NCBI RefSeq assembly: GCF_949987515.2 | Contig: NC_082684.1 | Coordinates: 156,503,356-156,567,355 of the forward strand | Direction: 5' to 3' | Source of the DNA: Delphinus delphis | Taxonomy: Eukaryota > Chordata > Mammalia > Artiodactyla > Delphinidae | DNA: 64,000 nt | Part shown: positions 1 to 11,250 of the stretch, piece by piece | Layout: each line of letters starts with the position of its first letter | Numbering within the stretch: the stretch's first letter is position 1 | Notes under the pieces: model-generated | Databases searched by the model: none | Told to the model about the DNA's origin: nothing | What the model saw: only the letters and a program-made list of their open reading frames with translations | Position numbers and translations under genes: made by a program

Positions 1-74
1 TGCTGATATCAACTCTTTGGACATGTCTTTGGAGAGACTTGGGCCGTATGGGAATGCCCACAGCCTTCTCAATA

Positions 75-550
75 CAGTAGTCCCTCCTGATCCAGGGTTT
101 CATTTTCTGTGATTACAGATACCTGTGGTCAACCATGGTCTGAAAATGTTACATGGAAAATTCCAGAAATAAACAACTCATAAGTTTTAAATTGTATGCT
201 GTTCTGAGAAGCCTGATAAAATCTCACACCTTGCCGCCCCATCCTGCCTGGGATGTGAATCATCCCTTTGTCCACGCTACATTTGCTACCTATCAGACCG
301 ACTCTCACAGTATCAACAGTATTTGTGTTCAAATAACCTTTATTTTACTTAATAATGTCCCCAAAGCACCAGAGTAGTGATGCTGGTAACCTGTATATTC
401 TCTTACTGTGCCTAACGTGTAAACTAAACTTTATCATAGTATGTATGTATATGGAAAAACTATAGGATTCAGTACATCTGTAGTTTCAGGCATCCATTGG
501 GGGTCTTGGAACAAATGTATCCCCCATGGATAAGGGATGGCAGAGCAATG
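75..550 (+). mobile_element. Tigger1-like DNA transposon, internally deleted
   Basis: TcMar-Tigger (pogo-like) fossil. It opens with CAGTAGTCCCTCCTGATCC after a TA, and closes with an imperfect inverted copy around CCCCCATGGATAAGGG before a TA at about 551. The first ~370 bases resemble the Tigger 5' region, including the stretch around 353-385 where the transposase frame would begin. The sequence then jumps to a Tigger 3' end, so nearly all of the transposase is missing. It is immobile. It could be a non-autonomous Tigger derivative rather than a private deletion. Confidence 0.75.
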
Positions 551-654
551 TATTCCTGTCTAGGAGATTAGGAGAGGCCTCTCTGTCAACCACAGTTTAG
601 GGATTAAGAAGAAACAGAGTCGTGAATTACATATTCTCTGTGCAGGACCACTGT

Positions 655-840
655 GAGCTTTACCAGTGCTATTTCATTCTGTCCAACTCACTCTATCTCA
701 AACCCACATGGTTGGTAGGATTATCTCTATTTTACAGACTGACAAAACCAAAAACACAAAAACTGAGGATCAGAGAGGTTACATATTTTTTCTAAGATAA
801 CAAAGTAGGCGGCAGAGACAAGAGTCAAAAATCATGGTTT
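655..840 (+). repeat. MIR SINE fossil
   Basis: Ancient tRNA-derived SINE. The MIR core is recognisable: a TATTTTACAGA block, a run resembling AACTGAGG..CAGAGAGGTTA, and a following AACAAAGTAGG segment. Strongly diverged, with no tail or duplication visible. Confidence 0.7.
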
Positions 841-929
841 TCCAAATCTAAGCCTTATTGTCCTCAGTCATCTCCACAGCCACCAACTTCACTCTCTAGC
901 TTCAGTGCTAATTTTATTTTTCTTCATAT

Positions 930-1130
930 AATAAGAGCTAATAATATATGTGTCAGGCTGATATCTAAGTGCTTTCTCTCAATCCTTCTAACAATCCTGT
1001 ATGACAGCCTCTGTTATTCTCTTCATTTACAGATGCAGAAACTGAGGTACAGAAAGGTGACTAGGCCAAGGTCACACACTTCATATGTGGTGAGACATGC
1101 AATCTGTTCTGTGCTCTTAACCATATACAT
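930..1130 (+). repeat. MIR SINE fossil
   Basis: A second MIR in the same orientation. It shows TTCATTTACAGATGCAGAAA followed by CTGAGG and a GGTCACAC block typical of the MIR core and 3' half. It is a mammal-wide element and gives no lineage information. Confidence 0.75.
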
Positions 1131-1164
1131 TAGTACCAGCATATGATATGCTATCTATTTTTAC

Positions 1165-1315
1165 TTATTTTATTTTTTGTCGGTTTATTCTTCTCTGACT
1201 ATAATATCAACTCCATGAGAACAGATTTTTGTCTTTCTTTTCTTTGATTCCCTGCCTTTTTCCAGGGCCTAGCATATTAAGGACTCTTAATCCACATTTA
1301 TTGAATAAATCGTGC
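1165..1315 (+). repeat. L2 LINE 3' end
   Basis: Short L2 3' UTR fragment. It has the 'CTCCATGAGAACAGATTTTTG' type block, then CCAGGGCCTAGCATA and a TTTATTGAATAAA end, in the expected order. No coding part remains. Confidence 0.65.
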
Positions 1316-2149
1316 TGCTTCTTTTGGGGTATAGGAAACTGACATTGGAGATGTGAACTCTCAAGAGTTTGGCCCAAAATAGCTCAACCTAGGATGTTAG
1401 GAGTGAGGCATTTCCCAGTCGCGTGGGAGACTGGCCTTCAATTATTTCCTGGCTGACCCAACAGGACAATTTCTGGCTAAGGAAGCTCTGTTGTTCAGTC
1501 TCTGAGGATCATCTGTTCTGGTCTGAGCATCTAATTAAAGGAATCATAACACCTCTGATTGCAGATTTTTGTGGGGCTCCCCTAAATCTTCTCTCATGTA
1601 GGTCTCAGATACAAAGTAACACACTGTGAAGAATATGACACCTTGCATTAAACTGGACCTGACAACTCAGACATTTGTGACCTGGGGAGTGTTTCTTAGC
1701 ATGTCTAAGCTTTTGTTTTATTCTAAGTCAGGCTTAAAAATATTGAACTCACAATAATTAGTTTGTAATCTGGTCCATAGTAAGAATGCAAATTTAGTTG
1801 TACTCTGGAATTTGGAGGTTGTTTTAGTTCTTTTATCTCTGATTCCACCTACTGTTGAAAGTTAGAGTTGGAACAACTCAATTCTTTGGCATATTAGACA
1901 GCGGAAAGCTGCTCGGATGTTGGGTCTGCAGTTCAATTATGATTGCTCCATGTCTTCATCCCTGAAGATAAAGATATCAGGGCAAAGGTCGGTTCATCTG
2001 ACCAAGTACAAAGTCATCATTTCTAAGAGTTGGAGCAACTCTAGAGAAAGATTGAGGATGAAACCCAATCACCAGTGTTTGAAGGGGAAGCCAGATTTAG
2101 AAAAGCAGAAAATATTTTCAAAATAAATGTTGGTTCTTGTCTAACACCT
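1316..2149. other. Unassigned unique sequence
   Basis: About 830 bases with no feature I can support. Open frames are at most 69 codons and lack recognisable domains. It has ordinary AT-rich composition and no tandem repeat. Confidence 0.5.
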
Positions 2150-2568
2150 TGCTTTCTGTGAAAGCAACAGAAATTTGTTGTCTCATAATTCTGCAGAATT
2201 GAAGTCTGATATCAAGATGCTGGCAGGGCCATGCTTTCTCTAAAGCCTATAGGGAGGATCCTTCCTTGCCTCTTCCTCATTTCTCATTGTTGCTGTCAAT
2301 CCTGGTATTCTTTGGCTGGCAGAAGCATCACTTCAATCATGTGGCACTTTCCCTGTGTATCTTTCCAGTGTCTCCTCTGTGCGTGTCACTGTGGCCAAAC
2401 TTCCCTCTTCTTATAAAGACACCAGTTATTGGATTAGGGCCCACCCCAAATCCAATATGACCCCATCTTCCCTTAATTATACCTGCAAAGGCACTATTTC
2501 CAGATAAAGTCACATTCTGAAGTTCTGGGTAGACATCAACTTTTGGAGACACGATTCAACCCAGAACA
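2150..2568 (-). mobile_element. MaLR (MLT1-like) LTR, antisense
   Basis: LTR of the ERVL-MaLR group read on the minus strand. On the plus strand it shows ACAGAAATTTGTTGTCTCA, a GGCAGGGCCATGCT block, TATAAAGACACCAGTTATTGG, AGGGCCCACC, and it ends CAACCCAGAACA, the complement of the LTR start. It is non-coding and degraded, with no internal retroviral region beside it. The subfamily is uncertain. Confidence 0.7.
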
Positions 2569-2696
2569 ATCTTTTTTTGTACTATATCTGTGCTTTGTAC
2601 AAAGAGTAAGATTTTTTGCCACCCTTCCTGCCAAGGTCTAATTTACAACCCCTTGGGGGGTGATATAACCCTTGATGAAAATTGCATGCTTTAAGA

Positions 2697-2917
2697 CAGG
2701 GGTAAGCAAAGTATGTTCTGAGGGTTAAATCTGGCTCATCACTTACTTTTGTAAAGAGTTTTATTGGCACATAGCCACACCCATTCATCTGCATAGTTTT
2801 ATGGCTGCTTCTGGGCTATATCTACAGGGTTGAGTAGTTGTCACAGAGACTGTCTAGCCCACAAAACCTGACATATTTATTATCTGGCCCTTTACAGAAA
2901 AGATTTGTCATGCCCAG
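2697..2917 (+). mobile_element. Non-autonomous hAT-type DNA transposon
   Basis: 221-bp MER-type element. It starts CAGGGGTAAGCAAAGTATG and ends with the imperfect inverse, with the interior 'TTTTATTGGCACATAGCCAC' characteristic of this family. It is flanked by near-identical 8-mers, CTTTAAGA at 2689 and CTTTAGAG at 2918, as expected for a hAT target-site duplication. No transposase is encoded. I do not fix a MER number. Confidence 0.75.
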
Positions 2918-2925
2918 CTTTAGAG

Positions 2926-3468
2926 CACTGGGACTGAGAATTAGATGTAGAGAAGTGTTTTAGTTCACAGAGTGACAAGTTATCAAATAATATTTTGGTT
3001 ATGATTTCATAATATTCATAGGACCTAGGGTGTTGTCATACTGGGGTGTTCATTATGGTGGAACAAAGGAGAGTCAGCAGAGGTCAAGCTAATTCCAGGA
3101 GGCTATTTAGCTGGAAGGGTGTTTTTAGATATTATCAGCTTAGATGGAATTGATCAGGTCAAGGGTTTTAAATATTATCAGGAGAAGCAAGCCAGTACCA
3201 CAAAGCAGGGAGATTGAATATTAAGTCTGGGTATTTGCTTAGAAAAGAAATGGGAAAACTTTGGCTTAAAAAAAAAAAAAAAAAAGGGGAAAATCCATGA
3301 ATCAAAGATAAGCTGATATTAATAAAATAATAATTGCTTTAAAAATGTACCAATAGCTAACATTTATATGAAATGACTTTTTGTTTGCTTGACATTGCTC
3401 CAAAAACTCTCAACATATTCACTCAATAAATCCTCAGAGCTGAATATCAATATAATAATATTAAAAAT
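2926..3468. other. Unassigned, with a poly-A run
   Basis: No gene or named repeat recognised. It contains an uninterrupted A run at about 3268-3286 and AT-rich sequence around 3320-3480. The A run could be the tail of an unrecognised retroposon, but I see no matching flanking duplication. Confidence 0.45.
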
Positions 3469-3469
3469 A

Positions 3470-3690
3470 ATATCAGCAAAAGGATTTAGCATTTATTGAC
3501 CATCTGCTCTGTAATAAAACCGAACTTCAAAAATCACCCCTGAAGACAGGCAGTTTCTTTCCATTTTACAAACGGGGAAACTGATGCATAGCGAAGGTCC
3601 TTGCATGAAATCACAGAGATATACCCAGTACATGGCAAGGGCAAGACTTGAACCCAGGTTTGTCTGATGCTAATAGTGGGTTTTGCTCTG
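3470..3690 (+). repeat. MIR SINE fossil
   Basis: MIR-like run: CCATTTTACAAACGGGGAAA followed by CTGATGCATAG, then GACTTGAACCCAGGTTTGTC. This is the usual order of the MIR core and 3' half with moderate divergence. Confidence 0.75.
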
Positions 3691-4224
3691 CCTTTCTTCA
3701 GACGCACACCAGGAGTATAGATAGACAAGTAGAATCAAAAGACAAGGAAGTCAATAAAAGTAGAAGGATAAGTGGGCACAAAGAATAGCAATAGGAAAAA
3801 GTTAATGGTTTCTTTTTCTAAAATAGGAATCTTTTCTTTCTGTCTTGCAATGACTTTCCATGTTCTGCTTGGGGTTCCAAACTCTAATAGGTATGTGTTT
3901 GTATATACTGACAAATTCCAATTAAAATGACAAAGATGTAAGCTTCATGATGATTCTTAAGAGTAGTCACAATGTTTTTCAGTTCTCATTAAATGGCATC
4001 TACTGATAGGATTTTAAACTGATAAGAATTTTAACTGAAATAGAAATACTCAGCTCTGCCTCACCATCCCGGTCTTATCAGGGAAAAAATAGAACTTTAG
4101 TGCCCCATTTAGTTTATTTAACACATATTAGATATCTGCACTGTGCCTAGTATCTGATTCTGCTTTTCCCTGTTAGACACAAGCCAGGAAATTGCAGTTT
4201 CTTCTAGGCTAATCCACAGGGGAT
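3691..4224. other. Unassigned sequence
   Basis: Nothing supportable. An antisense frame of 79 codons at 4118-4357 resembles no family and overlaps the next MIR. Confidence 0.45.
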
Positions 4225-4340
4225 GGCAGAGTGGGAAGTACAGTGTCATTACCTGTGTCTGATAAGAATACCTACCTTGTACTATTTTTAAGAGGTTTAA
4301 CTCAGATAGTACATTAAAAATATTTGGAGGAATACTTGGC
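4225..4340 (+). repeat. MIR SINE 3' half
   Basis: Partial MIR: AATACCTACCTTGTACTATT, then a diverged version of the 'taaatgagataatacat' block and a short 3' stretch. The 5' tRNA-like part is not recognisable. Confidence 0.5.
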
Positions 4341-4469
4341 AAAATGTAGGTTCTCAAAAACAGTGGTATTTTTTAAAGAGGAACAAGAGCTAAAGGAGCA
4401 AGCTGGGAAAACATCTTGGTCAGAGAAACCAAAGTCAAGGGGGAGAACAATGACACCTGGCCAATGACA

Positions 4470-4716
4470 ACTTGACCAGTCACCCCTGGCTCTAGAGCGA
4501 TGGAGGCATGACCTAAGGAATATGGGCAGCCTCTAGAAACTAGAAAAGGCAAGAAAATGAATTATTCCCCAGAGACGCCAGAGGACAGACAGCCCTGCCA
4601 AACCTGACATTAGCTAAGTGAAACGCATTTTATACTTCTGGCCTCAAGATTGTATGATACTGTGTGTTTGTTTAAGCCACTAAGTTTGTGGTAAGAAGCA
4701 GTAGGAAACTAACACA
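4470..4716 (+). mobile_element. MaLR (MLT1-like) LTR, 3' portion
   Basis: The 3' part of a MaLR LTR: 'CTTCTGGCCTC' type segment, GTTTAAGCCACTAAGTTTGT, and the CA-ending terminus GGAAACTAACACA at 4716. The 5' part has decayed or been lost. There is no internal region. Confidence 0.65.
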
Positions 4717-5469
4717 ATCAACCTACCCTATTCCAGGGCATGTCAGTAGATGTAATGTCCTCAGCCTTCTTCACTGGCACTCAGAGGTCTCATGATTCTC
4801 CTTCTAACATCTAAGACAGGTAGAAGATTGCTCTTCACAACCCTAAATACAATCTGTATGACCAAGTAGGAACCCACTGAGTGTGATACTTTTGAGTAGA
4901 ATTAAAGTCTGCTAAGGTTTGGATGGACAAATTCTTTGCCAAGTAGTCAGTCTCACGTACTGCTTTGTCCAGGTACAATATATGGTAGATTTAGAAGTAT
5001 GAATTGCTTGTAGGACTCCCCCTGTAGGTCTGCCTCTATCTTTAGTATTTTGCATGGTTGGATATATGTTTCAGGATACAGAGTGCTATGACCCCACCCC
5101 CATCTTCCTCTTCCAGTGCTTCATTCTGAGAGTTATGGATGGAAAGGAGTTAAGAAAGGCTGAAGTATGTGGATATGAGACTGTAGAAAAGAGACATATT
5201 TTGGCTGTTTCACAGTTTGTTTTTCACCTCACGGAGATGGACAGAAGTGTTGTGGGAATTCTTGGATTTCTGTTTAATGTAACCACTGTGCTCCAGAATT
5301 GTGCCAAACAGTGAAAGAAAGCCAGAGGCTTATTTAAGTCATTCCCTATCAGCTGGGGTCTTCTATCACAGATGCTACTGCTTTTGATCTCAATCCAGTT
5401 CCAATTAGAAGAAATCATTTCAGATGTTTCCATGAGGGCTCTCATTAGACTTTGTTCCTAGCACTCCTG
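4717..5469. other. Unassigned sequence
   Basis: About 750 bases with no recognised element. An 86-codon plus frame at 5054-5314 shows no domain, no splice context and no matching neighbour, so I treat it as chance. Confidence 0.45.
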
Positions 5470-5553
5470 TATTGGGTTGGCCAAAAAGTTCCTTCGGGTT
5501 TTTCTGTAACATCTTTCAGAAAAACCCAAATGAACTTCCTGGCCAGCCCAATA
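5470..5553. mobile_element. Mariner-type palindromic MITE (hairpin)
   Basis: An 80-bp element with TTGGGTTGGCC and GGCCAGCCCAA ends, bounded by TA dinucleotides (5470-5471 and 5552-5553) as for Tc1/mariner insertion. The arms are complementary over most of their length (AAAAAGTTCC.. against GAACTTCCT, and CGGGTTTTTCTG against CAGAAAAACCC), leaving a ~10-base loop around TAACATCTTT. Such miniature elements are common in cetartiodactyl genomes. As I recall, their hairpins underlie the bovine miR-2284/2285 family. Whether this copy is transcribed is unknown. Confidence 0.85.
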
Positions 5554-5945
5554 CATTTCCATCCTTTTAAAAAACGTGCACCCTCATGGAAAGCTGAAAG
5601 GGATTTATTTTTATTTTATTATTTTATTGAATTTATTTTAAAATCAAGGGGAAAAGAATTTTTGTCCATGGCAGAAATTTATATGAAATAAGGTCTGCTA
5701 AAAAGTTAGGACTTGGATCATTGTGTTCCCTCATGTTATTTTACAAATTCTGCAGCCGTTATCCCATGGGAAATATATTCTTATGCTTAAAGCAGAATTA
5801 GGTGTACAGTGAGTAGATTTTGGACCACTTCCACAAGATTTAATTTCTTCAGGAAAATAATCTGTATCATCTACAGTTTAGAATTCTCAAGATTTCTTTG
5901 TCTTGACTGTGGTGTGCCTGCCCATTCCATTCCATTCCTCTATTA
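5554..5945. other. Unassigned, AT-rich
   Basis: No element recognised. It includes a T/A-rich patch around 5610-5645. Confidence 0.4.
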
Positions 5946-6175
5946 CAGGCTTCCTCAATCTGGATACAGTTGACATTTGAGAGAGATGGGTAATTTCCTG
6001 TTATGGAGAGCTGAGCTGTCCTGTGCTTTGTAGAATATTAGCAGCATTCCTGGCCTCTACCGCTAAATGCCACTAGTACCTGCTTAGTTGTCACAACTAA
6101 AAGTGTTTCCAGACATTGACAAATGTCTACTGGGAGGCAAAATTATCACCAGGTGAAAGCCATTGCTATATGACA
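5946..6175 (-). mobile_element. MER20-like hAT-Charlie transposon
   Basis: On the plus strand it reads as the complement of MER20: GACATTTGAGAGAG, TCCTGTGCTTTGTAGAATAT, GCAGCATTCCTGGCCTCTAC, GTTGTCACAACTAAAA and AGACATTGACAAATGTC, in the correct order over about 230 bp, close to full family length. Non-coding. MER20 copies are known from published work to act as enhancers in decidual cells of placental mammals. I see nothing that proves such activity here. Confidence 0.8.
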
Positions 6176-8224
6176 ATTAGGATCAAAAGGAAATGATGGT
6201 TCTAGGTCTTGAGTCCATTGTGAAACTGCCATCTAAAAGGTACATTCTAGTCACAGAGAGAAAATGCCTATGAGCGAAATGAGAAAGCTGTTTATTAAAC
6301 TCTGTCATATCTTAGAAACCAAACAAGATTCCCCTCAGAGTCTTAAAGTGCTCAGCACACAGGGGAAACATCCATTTTCCTTTTATTTCACCACAGACTG
6401 AGAACAATTCCAGTTGACACAGTGGTCAGCAGAAGTGGATCGTCAGGACAGCAGAAGGGAGTGGTGGCTCAGGGCAAACCTTGGACCAGTTACAGCAGTG
6501 GTCATCATCAGCAGTGAGTCAGAAGTTACAGGAGCAAGCATTAATAGTGACACAGGGATACAGCAACTAACACACAGACATAAAGACATAAGGTACCTAA
6601 AGCTAAGTTTCTAAGGCACATAGTGCCTAATAGTGGCTGGTCAGATCTTAAAATGACCAAAGTGAGCTGTGATTCCAAACTGAACTTCAATCAGAAGGCA
6701 TAATTTGTAAGAGAAGCAGTGGCAAGGGGGGTAAGGAGCCTCTGTTCCCATTGATAGTAAGGGCAGGTGATTCTGCTCCTTGAAATAGCCCAGCAGTATG
6801 TAAAGAGGTGGGATAAGTTAGTCTAAAGAGGGATTCAGTCCTGAGTAGGTAAGTAGGGGAAATCAAACAGCAAGATCTGGGTTTTAAAATTGAAATAGGC
6901 TCATTTGAATCCATAGGCTAGTGAGAAGTAGGAAAAACAGGGTTATGTGCAAATCAATGAACTATCATTTAAAATGAGTGTGCTTAGGCACCTTATGTGT
7001 TATGAATATGTGAATTCAGTAAGTCAAACTAGTAATAAAAATGAAAATCTAAAAAAGTTTTTAGTGATGCTTCACTATACTTCATGACAACCAAGAAAAA
7101 TTTTAAATCAACTAGCATATCATGGTGTTTCTTTCCTCATTTTAATAAATGTATTCTTAAGTGAATTATGGTCCTATCCTACCTGTGTCTATTTGAAGTT
7201 CACTTCGTTCTTTGAAGGTAAAATGCAATTATTTGTCCATGATTACATTATGTGATTCATGAGGCTTGGAATACATAGTTTAAAATATGATTAAAGTACA
7301 ATGGTTTCAAGCATGGACTATTGAGAAAATATAGTGAGGTGTTCAGATAAGTGAGGAAAACCACAGCTAATCAACTTCACTTAGCATATAGTATCAACTA
7401 TTTAGTGGCCCAATAGTAATCTTTAACAACATCTTTAATAGTGTGACTCTTATAGATGCAAATGGCAGTAATGTAAGACTTCTTAATACAGCATACTGAC
7501 TCTCCTCTAAATTTCATTAAAATGACGGTAAGATAATAAAGGCATAGATTCACAAGGGCAAAGAGAAAAGGAGAAGAGATAACAGCAGACAAGTGATTTT
7601 AATAATTTTCAGGATGTAAATAAGATGCTTGATTGGAGGAGAAAGTTATAACTTAGGTGACTACAGAGGTTTATACCAAAAAGAAGCAAAGCTACCTTTC
7701 CCTATAGAATCGCCAATGCTTAGGAATTGGAGACCCAGTTTATCTCAGGAGCAGTAGGTCAGGTGCTAAATTGAAGACATGGGAATTGGTTGAAAATATG
7801 GATATGGAATGATTAGACTAGACAACTAGCCCTTCCGTTAGTGGGAAACTGGCAAAACTGAGCAAACAGACTCTGGGACTTTGGTGATATGACAGGATAG
7901 TGAGGAAACATGGGAGAAAACATGGAGAGGAAGAGACACATGTTAAATATAAATATTAAGTGAAAATCTAAATAGACAGTTGGGCACTCAGCTCTCTTAC
8001 TCTACCCACTTCTAGAATGGAATTGGCTGGAATTATACCTCATCTTAACTACGGCATAGCATCTGAGGACTAGAGAAACTAAACCACCCCAGAGAAAAGG
8101 ACTTTTATAATTAATAATTATGTTTTATCCTCATTAAAAAAGCCACCTGATCACACATTTCACACTACAGTAAACCCAACAATCAATAAGCCTTGACCAC
8201 TCACACAGAAATGCCAATCAAATT
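6176..8224. other. Unassigned 2 kb stretch
   Basis: AT-rich sequence without a recognised gene or repeat. Open frames reach 75 codons at most and none looks like a protein family. Ancient, unrecognisably diverged repeats are possible. Confidence 0.45.
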
Positions 8225-9758
8225 TATAATGTCTTACTCTTAAAAAAGGGATTCCACTTATAAAACTCCTAGAAGATAACATAGAAGAAAACCTGTATGA
8301 CCTTGGCTATGGTGATGCCTTTTTAGATATAGCACCAAAGACAGGGTCCATGAAAGAAATCATTGATAAGCTAGATTTGTTAAAAAACAAACAAACAAAA
8401 AACTTCTGCTCCATGACAGACGTCAAGAGAATTAGAAGATAAGACTTAGACTGGGGGAAAATATCTGCAAAAGACACATCTGATAAAGCATGATTATTCA
8501 AAATATACAAATAATTATTAAAACTCAGCAATAAGAAAAAAAAAAAAAAAACTCAACTAAAAAATAGACCAAAGACCTTACCAAACACCTCACCAAAGAA
8601 AATATAAGTACAGATGGCAAATAAACATGAAAAGATTATCCACATCATATGTTATGGGGAAATGCAAATTAAAAACTAATAAGCTACAACTGTACCCCTA
8701 TTAGAAAGGCCAAAATCTGGAAACATTGACAACACCAAATGCTGGTGAGGATGTGGAGAAATGGGAATTCTCATTCATTACTGATAAGAATGCAAAATGG
8801 TGCAGCCACTTTGCAAGACAGCTTGGCAGTTTCTTAAAAAACTCAACTTACTCTTCCCATATGATCCAGCAGTCATGGTCCTTGGTACTTACCCAAAGGA
8901 GCTGAAAACTATATTCATACAAAAACCTGCACACAGGGCTTCCCTGGTGGTGTAGTGGTTGGGAGTCCGCCTGCCAATACAGGGGACACGGGTTCGTGCC
9001 CCGGTCTAGGAATATCCCACATGCCGCGGAGCGGCTGGGCCCGTGAGCCATGGCCGCTGAGCCTGCGCGTCCGGAGCCTGTGCTCCGCAACGGGAGAGGC
9101 CACAACAGTGAGAGGCCCACGTACTGCCAAAAAAAAAAAAAAAAACCTGCACACAGATATTTATAGCAGCTTTATTCATAATTATACAAACTTGGAGGCA
9201 ACCAATATGTTCACCAGTAGATAAATGAATAAACTGCATTGCATGTAGACAATAGAATATTATTCAGTGCTAAAAATAAATGAGCTTTCAAGATGTGAAA
9301 AGACATGAAAGAGTCTTAAATGCATATTACCAAGTAGAAGAAGCCAACATGCTGAATGATCCCGATTATATGACACTCTGGAAAAGGCACAACTATGGGG
9401 AAAATAAAAAAGTTCAGTTTCCAGCGTTTAGGGGCATGGAGAGGGATGAATATGCAGATCACAGAAGAACTTTAGGGCAGTAAAAATACGCTGTATTATA
9501 TTATAATGATGAAAGTATGTCGCTATACATTTGTCCAAACCCATAGAATGCACAACACCAAAAGTGAATCCTAATGTAAACTTTAGACTTTGAGTGATTA
9601 TGATGTCAATGTAGGTTTACCCCTGGTAACAAATGTACCATACTGCTGAGTGATGTGGATAATGGGAGGAGACATGTATGGGGACAGGGGACATATGAGT
9701 AATCTACCTTTCTTTGAATTTTTCAGTGAATCTAAAACTGCTCTAAAAAATAAGTATT
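8225..9758 (+). mobile_element. Old L1 3' end, split by a SINE
   Basis: Carboxy-terminal ORF2 plus 3' UTR of an old L1. Recognisable stations include the 'accttggctatggtgatgcc' segment near 8300, TGCTGGTGAGGATGTGGAGA at 8741, a 'cccatatgatccagcag' segment at about 8856, ATTCATAATTATACAAACTTGG after the SINE, and the CTAAAACTGCTCTAAAAAA end near 9740. Many stops and frameshifts make it a dead fragment. A CHR SINE interrupts it at 8937-9140. Confidence 0.85.
8937..9140 (+). mobile_element. CHR-family SINE (cetacean type)
   Basis: tRNA-derived SINE with a pol III A-box region at its start and a B-box-like GGTTCGTGCCCC near position 55 of the element, a GC-rich second half, and an A tail. It is flanked by a 16-bp direct repeat, AAAAACCTGCACACAG, at 8921-8936 and 9141-9156. 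That shows L1-mediated insertion into the older L1. Frames running through it are not genes. Confidence 0.95.
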
Positions 9759-10079
9759 TTTTTTTTAAAGAATTGGGTAAGGTGTAAAATATTTATGGGA
9801 ATTAGCAATGAACAAGTAGAAGAATTGGTATTAAGTTAAAATTATGAAATATGTGCAGTAACATGGAAAACGCTTATGACTTAATGTGAAAAAAAATTAC
9901 AAAACAAAGGATTCCCACATTTTTTTTAGTGTAGAAAACCAGAAGCATAAATTAAAGAAACTAGAATAAATAGATTAAACGGTAGGAAGAAGGAAAAACT
10001 TCCAAAAAATAGTCAGCTCTAATTGTTGGCATGAGAAAGGCAAAATATGAATTAAGATGCTCTGAATAAAAGAAACAAT
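9759..10079. other. Unassigned, between two L1 pieces
   Basis: About 320 AT-rich bases with no recognised element, possibly further decayed LINE sequence. Confidence 0.4.
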
Positions 10080-11086
10080 CAAAGAACAAAAATGAACTCT
10101 TGGTAATTAGAACACTTGAGTGTTCTGGTTCCAGGATGATGCAATAGATGTACTTTTACTTGTTCCTCCACTAAGTACAACTAAATGTCCTGGATGTGGT
10201 ATATTAAACAAATGAAAGAAGGATCTGGAAGGTGGAGAAAGAAGACAGACTGGCTAGGTAACTTGGAAACCAAAGAACAGCACAGTGATGAGACTCCTGC
10301 TTTTGTTTTATTTTGTTTTGTCTCATATACCCCAGACTACATGCTAGAGAAATTGGCAACTGGGAAATGTCAACGGGTGCAGAAGGAAAACACCAAATAA
10401 ACCTTTTTCTTTCTAGCCAAAGGATGGGAAACAGGGTGCCTAACAGAAAACTTTCAGGTAATAACTACCCTACTCCAGACAAACACCAAAAGAATTAACG
10501 TAGTCCTAACCCCACACTTGCCAGCAAAGGCTACCTGGAGCCTAGACGTCCACCCTTGTCAAGCAGTAACAAAGTACACTGGACCTCCATAGTGTCAGTG
10601 AGGATCACAGGGAGATTGGACCTCCACCTCCCATTCAGTGGTAGTGCAGTACCCTTCCTTTCCCTGCTGGGGTAGTGTCAGAGGAGGGGTAGTGGAGACT
10701 CAGAACTTTCACCACCCCTCAGCAGGAGCAAAACAAAGAACCGAGATTTAACACTGAGAAAAGATTATGAACAGATACCAATATTAAGATGAGATCGATA
10801 TTAGCAAGATATTAGAATTATCTGACAAAGTTTTTAAAAGCAGCCATAATACAAATGCTTCAGTGAATATTTACAAATGTAATTGGGCAAATGAAAAAAT
10901 AGGAAGTCTTGGCAAAAAAAAACACACAAAGTGTCAGAAAAATATATAAAGATATAAAAAAGAACCAAATGGAAATTATTTGAAAAACACACAAAAATCA
11001 AATTAAAAAAAAAATTGATCAACTCAACAGCAAAATAAAGAGGAAAGAGGAAAGAATCTGTGACGTTAAAACAGAACAATAGAGCT
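10080..11086 (+). mobile_element. Ancient L1, 5' region and start of ORF1 (piece 1 of 4)
   Basis: Diverged L1M-type sequence: a GC-richer 5' UTR-like part around 10500-10730, then an ORF1-like run such as AGAATTATCTGACAAAG near 10812 and GAACCAAATGGAAATTAT at 10961. ORF1 is broken by many changes. It stops at 11086 where a younger L1 inserted and resumes at 16405. The 5' boundary is approximate. Confidence 0.65.
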
Positions 11087-11250
11087 CTACCCACCACCAG
11101 CCCCTCCCATCAGGAAACTTACACAAGCCTCTTAGATAGCCTCATCCAACAGAGGGCACACAGTAGAAGCAAAAAGAACTACAATCCTGCAGCCTGTGGA
11201 ACAAAAACCACATTCACAGAAAGATAGACAAGATAAAAAGGCAGAGGGCT

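Noticed and set aside
5472..5551. Stem-loop read as a transcription terminator
   Set aside because: TA-flanked terminal inverted repeats and the mariner-type sequence explain it; intrinsic hairpin terminators are bacterial and the setting is mammalian.
8937..9010. tRNA gene suggested by A- and B-box-like sequence
   Set aside because: It is the tRNA-derived head of a SINE with an A tail and target-site duplication; no acceptor stem pairing follows.
8848..9239. Several overlapping 77-90 codon frames on both strands, rich in Arg, Gly and Pro
   Set aside because: They lie within or across the CHR SINE; near-identical translations recur at 13.6, 37.5, 42.1, 42.5, 50.9 and 62.4 kb.
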